Positions 47,560 to 59,300 of a DNA stretch of 64,000 nt are shown piece after piece (positions within the stretch are counted from its first letter, which is position 1; every line of letters starts with the position of its first letter). The position numbers and the translations under genes are program-made. Origin of the DNA: Maniola hyperantus (lineage: Eukaryota > Arthropoda > Insecta > Lepidoptera > Nymphalidae); assembly GCF_902806685.2 (NCBI RefSeq), contig NC_048537.1, positions 13,042,720 through 13,106,719 of the forward strand, written 5' to 3'. Under the pieces are notes generated by a model that searched no databases, had not been told where the DNA came from, and saw only the letters and a program-made list of their open reading frames with translations.

Positions 47560-48665
47560 TGGATGTCTACAATATCGAAGGATCGCGATACAGAACGTCT
47601 AGGATTGTCCACGAGTCAAGATAATGGGTCGTGATACGGTTCACTATAACTCAGAGTGTTCGCCCAGACTTCGACTGCCTTGTCACACGACACAATAGTT
47701 TGTCTGCAACTTAAGAACACCATTTAATTTAGTCGAGTCTACATTCCAATAAATACATTTCGACAGTAGGATCCCAATCGCATGCCAAAGAAGCGGCGAC
47801 GCGCCTCGTCAGCAGCGAATAGCCTGCACACTAAACATTCTTTGGGACATAGCAGCACTGTTCACCAGACCCTCCTAAAACGCAGAGCCTCATTCCGTGC
47901 CTTACACTTACTGACTACTATTCGCTATGAAGATTTATCGTAATACTAAACTCAAAAAATGAAACTAGTCGCAGTGATGAGAAAAATAAATAAATATACT
48001 TCTTTAAAAAAATAACACATCTATTGTGGTGAACACCTGAGCACTTGAGACCGAAGCGAGCCGACCCTCCAACATCCCCCTGGCGCGACACTTCCCTTAG
48101 CTAAATACTACTAAATCTATTCCACTACATATCGGAGGCGGCCGCCGATACTTCGCTACCGTCGTCGGCCAATCGTCGCCGAAAAATTGACTTCGCTTTT
48201 ATCAATATCTCTCCCGATTACAAAAGTGATCGAGGAGAGTGTAAACTGTAAAAGTTTTCGAATTACAAAATTACTCTTATCACGAAAATATTCGTATCGT
48301 ACAATTTTATACTTACACGCAGTGTATTAAAAATAGAAAGCGATTTTAAGTCACTTTTTACGTTTTCAACATTTGGTCTAAAATGTCAATTGCACACCAA
48401 AAGTTACAGAATACTAGCTGGTGACTATCACTTTAATACAAATCAAGCGACAAATCGAACCCTAGCGGCCCTTCGCCCGCGGCACGACGAGCCCGTGCGA
48501 ACTCAATAATCCGATAAACGAAGGAGCTTCTCGCTCGTACAACATAAATCATACAACTCTCACACAAATAAATACAGGTACGTCGTCACACGGACCGTCA
48601 GTCCCACTCGTCGACCTCGGCCCAGATCGAGGAGAACGGATAGCGCAACCCCGGCGGCGCGCGCG
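47560..48665. other. 3' flank of Utx, probable 3' UTR
   Basis: Follows the Utx stop. No AATAAA is seen on minus within the first kilobase; ATTAAA occurs near 48433. Composition drops from GC-rich to AT-rich near 48420. Confidence 0.4.
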
Positions 48666-48669
48666 CGGC

Positions 48670-50363
48670 TCAGTCGGGCGTGTGTGCGGGCGGCGCGTGC
48701 GGCGCGGACAGCGCGGGGGGCGCGGCCAGCGCGGGCACCGCGTGCGGCGGCGGCGCGGGCCGGTGCAGCACGAACGCGTCGAACACCTGCGCCAGCTCCT
48801 CCACGTGGTGCTCCTCCAGGCACAGGAAGCCGGCCAGCGCGGGCTCGGCGCGCCGCGCGCACGCCAGGCAGTGCACCACGTGGCGCCGCTCGTGCTCGCG
48901 CACCAGCAGCGCGTGCCACACCTCGCGCTCGCATGCGCCGCAATAGTGCGACGCCTCGCCGCGCGCGCGCCCGTGGAAGCGCACGGGCACGCCACGCGCG
49001 CGCACGGCGGCCAGCGTGCCGGCCGCGGCGCGCAGCGTCTGCAGCAGGCAGGCGCGCATGGCGCGGTGCAGCGCGGGGTCGGACACGCGGATGTTGCGCG
49101 CCAGGTTCCACGTCAGGTGCACCATGGGCACGATGGACTTGAAATTCTGCACCTTGTTCCACTCGTAACGCTCCAGCGCCAGCGCGTACTGGCGCGCCGT
49201 GAGCGGACCCACGTTCCACGCGATGTTGTTGCACCAGCCCGTGGCCTGCACCCAGTGCACGCAGCCCGCGTTCACCCACACCAGGTCGCCGGGCCGCTGC
49301 GTGAAGCGGTACACGGGCACGCCGTGCGCGCGCAGCTCGGCCGGGTCGGGCCACCAGCTGCCGTGCAGGTACGACAGGCCGTGGCGGTCGCACAACTCGC
49401 GCACGCCGCCCCAGTACGCGTCGGGCACGCCGAACCACTCGCAGTCGCCGGGCCCGATGTTGATGTTGACGGAGCAGAAGTTGTTGTTCTCCTGGTGGCC
49501 GGGCGTGCGGCTGCCCGGCACCTTCATGTACAGCTGCACCGTGTTCATGCCGAGGATCACGTGGCCCACGTGCGACAGCATGTTGGCGGCCGACGCCACG
49601 CGCGCGAAGGCGGGCAGCTTCTGCAGCTCGGCCAGCTGCGGCTTCCACTTGCGCTCGTCCGACAGGTCCACGTTGGTGCCGAAGCGCAGCATGCGCGCCG
49701 AGCGGCGGCGCTTGGCGGGGCCCGACTCGCGCCCGTCCGAGTCCGACAGCGCGCCCGCGGCCGGCGCGGCGCCGCGCTCACGCTCCTCGCGCAGCGACTC
49801 CTGGAACGAGCCGGCCTGGTACTGCGCGTACTTGCGCACCGTGGTGTGCGAGCGGTGCGAGGCGCAGGCCCACACGCGGCGCCGCCCGCTCGCGTCCCAG
49901 TTCTCGTCGGCCGACTGCATGAGCTGCGTACGCACCTCCACGGCGTGGTCGGGCCACGCCTCCACCAGCGTCTTGGTGGAGAACAGGCCCAGATCCAGCT
50001 TGAGCGCGGCGGTGAGGCCGCGCACCACGGCGATGGGGTGCTTGAGGCAGAAGTCCTGCAGCTGCGGCGAGAAGGCGTCGCGCTTGGACTCCACGTACAC
50101 GAAGGGCGCGGAGGGCGCCAGCTGCTCGGGCGACAGGCGCGGCGGCGGCACTCCGGGCGGCTCGGGCGGCGCGCGCCCGTCGCCCAGCACGGACCAGGCG
50201 GACGGCGGGCCGGCGCCGTCCTTGCACGCGTCGAGCACCTGCTTGGCCGTCATACCGATGTGGAAGGCGACGGGCTTGCCGGGGTCAGTCTTGAGCGGCT
50301 CCAGCTTCACCACGGGCTGGCGCCCGCCCAGCATTGCCTCGTTGCTGCTGCTTTGTGGACTTT
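48670..50363 (-). CDS. Utx: Utx terminal exon: JmjC demethylase and Cys4 zinc domain
   Basis: One 1,694-nt exon, acceptor TCTGTTTGACAG|AAAG, stop TGA at 48672-48670, 563 residues. In order: [40 protein letters not shown]; the JmjC core [16 protein letters not shown] with Fe(II) ligands H (49495-49497) and E (49489-49491), the 2-oxoglutarate contacts K and T nine and three residues before that H, and the second H in [10 protein letters not shown] (49255-49257). [10 protein letters not shown] and [10 protein letters not shown] then form the Cys4 zinc site that helps recognise H3. All catalytic residues are present. The exon is far more GC-rich than its surroundings, which opens long antisense frames (for example 48682-50391 on plus); these are shadows. 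The C-terminus ends in a Pro/Ala/His-rich tail. Confidence 0.95.
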
Positions 50364-53300
50364 CTGTCAAACAAAAAGGGGTATGAATTAATAAAATTCC
50401 ATCAATCAGACGGAGTGCCATGGGTCCCGCCTAATTCAAAAAGTTCTGGAAACAACTATCGATTAATACGAAATATAAAAACCTATTTGACCACTTCGAA
50501 CGCCACAGCTGGACGTATCTACTAAATAAAAATTGTCGACAATGTTTTAAACATAAGGTGATTCCAAAATCTTCAAAGCGGTTTTATCCAGACATTCCAT
50601 TTACATGCCTTAGCGACGATTTTGCTGGCGAAACCTATTTCAAAATATCACTTTTAATATTAATGTGTCCTACAAAAACGGCCTACATTTCGCAGGAGCC
50701 ACGTGGAACGAGTCCTTGTTACACACATCATAATACCAAAACAGTGTTTTTCAAGCTCAACGAAAATAAGAATGACGTTTTGGCACGACTGTTTATAGTG
50801 TCTGCATGAATTCAATACTAGCGACCCGCCCCGGCTTTGCACGGGTAGCTAATTACAATTTTCTTAGATATATCTAATTTTTTTTTAATAAAAACACTGG
50901 TGAAAGATTTTTCTAAATCGGTTCATTAGTTTCAGAACGAAATTCTCAAACGGAAAGTGTACATATTCCTCGAGAATTTTGATCTTTTTAGGCCAATTAT
51001 ATTTAAATACCGATTCTACGAGGCGTCAACAACATTAATCTCTCAGCAAAGCCAAAAATACTTTTGTCAGTAAAATGTGAATCAAATATAGTTTTGAGCT
51101 AACAAAATACATATTTTGTACTAGCTGATGCCCGCGGCTTCCCGTAAGTTTCCGGGATAAAAAGTAGCCTGTCACTCTCTAGGTCTTTATCTATTTTATA
51201 CCCATGCAAAAAATCACGTTAATCTGTTGCACCGTTGCGACGTGATTGAAGGACAAACCAACAAACAAACACGCTTTCAAATTTATAATAAGGGTATATA
51301 CTGATTTACACTTTTCCATTAAATAAAACCCTAGCTCTTTCAGCATTCAAAACGAATGAGCGACTTACTTTTGCTACTTTTCTTCATTATTTGCTTAATG
51401 TGCACATTTATATTTTGTGGATAATTAAAATTAATTCTCACTTCAGTGACACTATTTGACAACAATAAAGTCAGTTATAATTTGTCAAGTGCACAGGTAA
51501 TCATTCATCTAAGGCACAGTGGCATTTAGCAACTATTAAAAAGATCTTACTATAAATTAAATACGATACGATAAAGCAAATGTATAACGCGTAAAATTTA
51601 ACTCCTCACGCGCCATTTTAACTTTTTGTGTCAAATTTCATGTCAAAAGTGCGATTTCAGTCCTTAATTCAAAGGTGAACCGTACTTTTGACATGACAGT
51701 TGACTGATAGAGTTAAAATGTCGCGTGAGGAGTCATTTTGTACGGTCTATAAGGGGTTTTCCACAATACTTTGCGACGTCGCACCGCACGTATTGTGAAA
51801 GAGCCCTAAGAAAGAAGATCCTTTACTCTAGACGGTGAAGCCTACTAAGGCCCAACACATACTTATAGAGTGGAGTAAAACCGAGGCGAGTGTCTTTTTT
51901 GTCTCTTTGTGTGTCTGTCTGCTAGCTTTTCAACAGATTACAGATGAGCCGTTTGACTGATTTTGACGAAAGGTACATGGTTTTGCATCCCGTGGAAGGA
52001 CATAGACTAACTACTTTTAGTCCCGGAAAATCACAAAGTTCTATGCAATTTTAAAAACCTAAATTCACACCGAAGAAGTCGCTGGCATGATCATCTATTC
52101 AGTACAGAGATAGCTTACATTTCCGATTCAGATATAGGCTACCTTTTATCTCGGAAAATCAAAAGGCCACGAGATTTTTAACTGACTTTATTAAAAAACT
52201 GGAACATCATTTAGTTATAGTTCGTACAAAATGACTCCTCACGCAACATTTTAACTCTAGAGTCAATTATCATGTCAAAAGTACGGTTCACCGGTTCGGT
52301 TAGGTACGGTTTTAAAATAAGGACTAAAATCGTATTTTTGACATGAAATTTCACACAAAAAGTTGCGTGCGAGGAGTTATATTTTACGCAGATTAACTAA
52401 CAAAGGGTCAAAATTAATTATTAAGAAGTTCATAAGTGACCTCACGTCCTTTAGGAATTTAAAAAACCTGTTTTTTGTAATATCCAGTTACTTGTCATCT
52501 GTTGGATGTATCTATGGCAGAATAATGTTTAAGGAGCCAATGTTTTTGGCCGGCTATACAATTAGGTAAACCTAAATAATATGAGAATGATTTTCAAACA
52601 ATCCCTAACGTCACATTTATAGCGAAACATATTCACTGCATACAAATCATTTGCGCATATACCACCGCGCCAATGAGGGCACGCCGACATGATATGAATA
52701 AATAACACTTAAGCCCAAGGCACATTGCGGGAGAGTACACGTCTTTTCTAAAATGTTACAAGTACCTAGGTTTATAGGTAAGTAACTTTATGTTCACTGC
52801 CAAATGTATGTGTGAAAAGGCCAGAACCAAGTCAAAAATGTGAGAAGGATAGACTTATTCACTGTAGTATAGTAAGAAAGATATAGATAAATTTAGAGAA
52901 AGATGCCATCTCATTTTAAAATAAAGCAATTATAGCCGCCACTGGATCAAAAACAAAATTATAGCATTTTTAATAAAAACTAAGTAAACTAAGTATATTA
53001 TTTTGTTTATTTATACATTGTTGCACACGCACAAAGTAAACATATCGACAAACTGTGTTAATAAACAAAAAAACAAACTCTCTTTGTATGCTTTTTAAGA
53101 TATAAAGTTCTTTCGTCGCGTTTGTTTAACCCTCCCGCAATGTGCCTTGAGCTTTAAACGTACATTTGGCAACAAAATACTCACTCATAACTGGCTCCTT
53201 CTTGATATCAGGTTGTTGAGAGTCGGAGAACTTCTTTAACAAATCTTCGGCTAGCGACTCGGCGCTGTCGCCGCTCGTACTGCTTTCGCTTTTCGCTACC

Positions 53301-56300
53301 TACACACAAACATACAAAAAATTAATATTGATGCAGTTGTACTTACAATGAGGGTAAATCGAAAAAACTTAACTAAATTAACAGGCGTAAAACTAGGCCT
53401 ATCCTTATCCAAAAAGAACGATGTGAAAAGGATGGCGCTAGTTTGCAAAATGTCAATTTAGGTAACCGCGATAAACATACTTTCGATTTTTGGTTACAAA
53501 TACTTTTCGAAAATATGTTTTTTTCCCGGGACCGATTCTCTTGTACACAATCTCTAAACTAAACTAAATTAACAGGTCTAAATTTAGTGCTATCCTTTTC
53601 CGCAAGCACCATTATGAAAGGGATAACAATAGATTTAGACATGTCGTTTTAGATTAGTTTAGAGATTGTGTACAACGGAATTAGCCACAATGGTTGTTAT
53701 TAGTAAAAATACGATTCAAAGTGGTCATCATACAAAATGTACATGCACTTGTGCACTTATTAGATTCGTATTTTGACGGATCTGTATAAATACGAATCAA
53801 ATCAGTGCTCAAGCGTACTAAAAGGTTTGCTTATAACATAAATTAGGGTTAATCATCCTAAAACCTGCCGCCCTAGTAAATAAGGAGTTAAATTGTAATT
53901 AAAATAAATGGTTTTGATTGATGATAAAGAAGAAAGGCACTAAAAGGTTTGCTTATAATATAAATTGGGGGTAAATCCTACAACCTGCCGCCATAAGAGT
54001 AAGGAGTGAAGGGGGGAGATAAGGAGGGAGTAAATACAAACCGCTCGCGCTCTCGCTGCCTGAGATAGACGATACTGTGATAGAAGCTGCTGCATCAACG
54101 CCTGTAACGATTAAAATAATAATAATTGTTAATCAAAATTTTGACTTTTCAAGGTGCTTTCGGTCAAAAATTTGGTATAGTGCGTCCGAACTAACAAAGA
54201 GAAAAAGTTAAATGTCTAAGCTAGAAATATATTGAATCAAAATTTATATTTGTAGCTAAGACAGTAGTAGTAAGTACAGAGTCACAACATGGCGGAAACT
54301 TTTTCCTTCGTTATTTCAGATAAGTTTTATGCAAAATAATCAAAAAGATGAGGGCATCTTGTAAAGATCTTTTTTTTAGATATAGCGAGCAAACGAGCAG
54401 GCGGGTCACATGATGTTAAGTGATTACCGCCGCCCATGAACATTTGCAGCACCAGAGGAACCGCCGATGCGTTGCCGGCCTTTTAGGAATTTGTTGGTCC
54501 ACCCCTTGAATAACCCCATGTTATAATCTAGATTTCTCTTTAGAATGTACGATAAAGGACATTTTGTTCTAAGTTTACGCTTAGGGCCGATTTTTAAATC
54601 GCCCAACAATGGGGCCGATTCTCTTGTGGATCTCTAAACTAAACTAAATTAACAGGTCTAAATCTAGTGCTATCCTTTTCCGCAAGCAACATTATGAAAG
54701 GGATAGCAATAGATTTAAGCGTGCCATTTTAGTTTAGTTTAGAGATTGTGTACAACGGAATCTGCCACAATGTTAAGCATAAAAAGTACATTAACTTAAC
54801 GTTTTGTATTAGAAATCTGAATAAAGTTTGAATTATATGTTAGTGACTATCTCTAAACTAAATTGAAAGGTCTACAAATATTGCTGTCCTTTTCTGTTGA
54901 AACTATTATGAAAAGGATATCACGATATTAGGACGTTTCAAGATATTATATACAACCGAATTAGCATCATTTACGTGTGCATTAATTAAAAAGGAGTTTT
55001 ATTGAACAGATAGCTTTATTTATTTAAAGTCAGTTAGAATATTGTAATACTTGTTGCTGCGGCGATAGGTTGTGTGAGTTCCTCTGCAAGTACTGCAAGG
55101 TCTGCAGCTGCTGGGGGGTCAGCGGCGCGGGCTCCTCGCGCTTTACGAGCGCTCCGCCCGCGGCCGCCGCAGCCCCCGCGCCCGGGTACGGCGGCGGCGC
55201 GGCCTTGGGCGCGCGGGAGGACATCTCCGCAGAAATGGGCAAGTTCCACGCCTCCTCGATAGATGGCAGTGGACGCCGTCTGTGAAGGAAAAAAGTTACG
55301 CCATTTTTAACCACCTTCCAAAAAGGAGGAAGAACTCAATTCGGCGTGTGTTCTTTTTTTCTTTGTATGTACACCGATTTCTTCGAGATTTCTGGACCGA
55401 TTCGCAACTTTTTTCTTAATAGGGTTTGCGAAATGGTCCCATAAAAATTTCAGGATCAAACTTCTTAATCCTAATATCGAGCCTGTCTGTTTTATGGAGA
55501 TTCAGGAACTGCTGATGGTGAATAGATATTATAGGTGCCAAGCGTGCATAAAAAGAAACTAGAAATCGACGCGTGACGCTCCCACGACTTCAACATAGGT
55601 AAAAATTACGTATAGAAACAATTTTTTTTTACCTTTGTAGTGGCTTTGACGGTAGATTTTTCAATAATTTTTATTTTTAGCTTTTCAATGTAATTTTCGC
55701 GTTCAATAAAATACCCCGCCGTTCTGTAATAGCTATTACATTGCGAACATGGCAAGTATTATTTTTAAGGGCTTGTTCACATTGTAAAATAAGTTATGAA
55801 TAGCTTGTCTAGTGTAGACCAGACGTCGTGTTTGTAGTGTGAAATATTGTAGGTGAGACGAGCGATGTCTTGGAAGATCTTTTAATACTTAACAACTTTC
55901 TACTAAAATACATATTTAGTACGCATTTTCACCGATAATGGAAAAGGGTCAACCTATCGGAAGGGGGATAATCGCATTGATCGTATCAAAGTTTGGTAAC
56001 AGAGGGGCGATAGATTCTCACTTCAAACATCCCTACTATACTACTATATTTGAAGATTTTTTTTAACCGACTTCAAAAAAGAGGAGGTTGAGAATTCGCC
56101 GTAACCTTTTTTATTATGGATTAACTAGCTTATGCTCGCAACTTCGTCCGCATAAACTACACAAATTTCAACCCCCTATTTCACCCCCTTAGGGGTTGAA
56201 TTTTCAAAAATCCTTTCTTAGCGGATGCCTGCGTCATAATAGCTATCTGCATGCCCAATTTCAGCCCGATGCGTCCAGTAGTTTGAGCTGTGCGTTGATA

Positions 56301-59300
56301 AATCAGTCAGTCAGTCACCTTTTCCTTTTATATATTTAGAAGAACAATGGGGCCGATTCTCTAGTACACAATCTCTAAACTAAACTAAATTAACAGGTCT
56401 AAATCTAGTGCTTTCCTTTTCCGCAAGCAACATTATGAAAGGGATAGCAATAGATTTAGACGTGATATTTTAGTTTAGTTTAGAGATTGTGTACAAAGGA
56501 ATTAGCCACAATATTACTCATGTCTTAAAATAACAAGGGTTAGCTAAGAGTTAGGAATGATTTTTTCTTAACCTCCATTCAAGTATAGGGCTTGGGAGGT
56601 CCACACAATACCCGTAGTTTTATTTTATTTCATTGTCTTTCTTCAATACGATTTTATCGTTGCACACAAGACAAAAGTAACAACAAACAAACAAAGAAGT
56701 AAGTATATACAAGTATAATTTATATTAATATTTAATTAACGTACGTAGGTACATTATTTAAGTAACTTTCGTCGCCATTACGATGCAAAACGAAACATCG
56801 AATGATAAAATTGATGCCATAAGTATCGAGTTATCGACGCGGACGGGTGTCTCTTGTTATAAAATTAAATTAGAGTTAATAATATTACGGGTACATACCT
56901 ACCTACTTCAGTTACTGGTTGAATGCTTATTTAAACTAATTTTATAAAGATATAAGTTTAAGTTCGTCAGTTTGTTTGTAAAAGTAATCTCTGAAATTAC
57001 TAAACCGATTTTGAAGATTCTTTCACCAGTGGAAATTTACATTATTCCTGGGTGACAAAGACTCCTATTTTATTTTTTAAAAAAATAGAGATCCCTGCGA
57101 AAATTGTAAGAAACTACTCTTGCGGGTAGCTTATTACATAAGGTACATGGTACTCGTAAGGTGGTATTAAAATCTAGATTTAATCGACGAATCTAAAGCG
57201 ATTTAGACATTTTTTACCACCAGAACAATGGATTTAGAGTCCAAAGAAATCAGTTCAGGTTATTACTTATTTTACGATAAGCTCCACTAAAAATAATGCA
57301 AACTTCTCATTAAATTCGAAATGAAGTGGAATCTTAGTCGTGTTTTAAAATATGCCAATTTTTTACCTACAAACCCTATCTATAAGAGGTTACAGACTTA
57401 CTGACTCATATTTTTAGTTAGAAATGCCAAAAACACCTCAATAAATAATTTAAGTATATAATTAACTAGCTGACCCGGCGAACCGACTCCGTAAGAACCA
57501 TCCTCGTACTTCAAGGAATATTATAAAAAAGAATTAGCGAAATCGGTTCAGCTGTTCTCGAGATTTGCGATGAGCAACACATTTAGTGATTCATTTTTAT
57601 ATTATAGATAGAGAAGATTTGTAATTTTGTTCGCTAAAAGTAACTGGTTTGTTAACGTTCATACAAAAGTCGGAGTACGATATCAATATAGCGGGCTTTA
57701 ATTGCTCATTTCCATGCAAATGGCCTGTGCGATGAGAATGTTTTTAATTTTATAAAATAAATGTTTGATGTAATAAGTAAATTTTAACTTTTGTTAAAGC
57801 AGTTATCGTATATCGTAAAGAATTATTTATTTATTCCTGTATATTAGTATATTTTGCTTTATACAGAGTGAAATTTTGGGAGAGGTCAGTGAGGCTTGTC
57901 TTAAGAATAGTTATTAACCACATTCATTAGACGGTTAATTTTTTGGAGAATCATATTTAGTGAAACATCAATTAATTGTTTATTGACATTAACATTCGTT
58001 ATGTTTAGAACCCCTATTTAATAATATAATAAATGTGGAAGTGTATTTTTGTTGGTTTGTCCTTCAATCACGCCGCAACAGAATAACGGATCGACATAAT
58101 TTTTCGTATTGGTACATACCTACTGTATTACAGACCAGACTACTTTTTATTCCGAGAAATGAATTCACACGGGATTTTTAAAAACCTTAATCCACACGAA
58201 CTATCGCTATATTTCATTGGATGAAGCAATAATGATGATATAATAAACCATCTCATTCAGGCATTCAAAATCTTTAAAACGCAGTTTTTCTTTTTCTCTA
58301 AAATCAGTGCCATATTTTCTCAGTCCAAATATACTTTAGTGTTTTTGCCTCACTGACCGTTATGAAAATTTCACTCTCTATAGCGATACAAATGTTGCAT
58401 GTCGATGTAAAATACCTATTAATAATTTTATTGCAAACACAAGTAACAAAGTTGTTTCAATAATATTTACGACTCAGCTGTGGAATGTAGAATCACAAGT
58501 ACCTACGAAGTACAGCTTTCATATTCATTTAGTACTTGACCGAGTTTGCTGTTAGACTGTTAACTAATATAAGTATCCCTTCCATCTAGTTACGGCGATA
58601 TGCGTCCCAAAAGCGGTGCTGAGCCACATTTCGGATGTTCAAAGAATCAAGTTTTGGCCTCAAAAACTAAAAGTTTGTTATTTATTTTTTAATATTATAA
58701 AAATTCAAGATATTTTTTCGTGAATTACGAGAACCAAAACACAATTAGCACAATTTGGCTCGATACGAAAAAATCACGAAGTTTCTTCCCAAATACGCAT
58801 TTTTTACACGACCATTTCGACAGAGAAAAAAACCAGTTCGATTGATATAAAACCAATTTCAACAAAACTTCGCATTTGCGTTCAACATTCAATACACTAA
58901 GGTATTACTGTATTATTTTATAGTAACAGAGCACATAGAATTTTAAATATAAATATATATAAAAAGCGTGCAACGCGCTCGGGTGGCCCAAACTACCGCT
59001 CCCGGTTGCCCGCTACGCGTCTTAGAGCTTTAATCCCATTTCGCCTTAACTAGGTAAAACAAGTCTTTCTGAATTTATTATCAGGACTACTTGGCTCTAC
59101 TTTAAGTACCAATGCATACTAATATTATAAATACGGAAGTGTGTCTGTCTGTCCGGCCCATCCGTTTAGCCGATTTTAACCTTTTGTACAGAGCTAGCTT
59201 GGATCCTCAGGATAGACATAGGCTACTTTTGTCCCTGAAAATCAAAAGGTTTCCACGGGATTTTAAAAAAATCTACCTAAATAAATGGAGACGAAGTTGC

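Noticed and set aside
48682..50391. 569-codon plus-strand open frame and other long frames over the Utx terminal exon
   Set aside because: Antisense shadow of the GC-rich JmjC exon. Its Arg/Ala/His/Gly-rich, low-complexity composition has no domain, while the minus frame matches UTX throughout.
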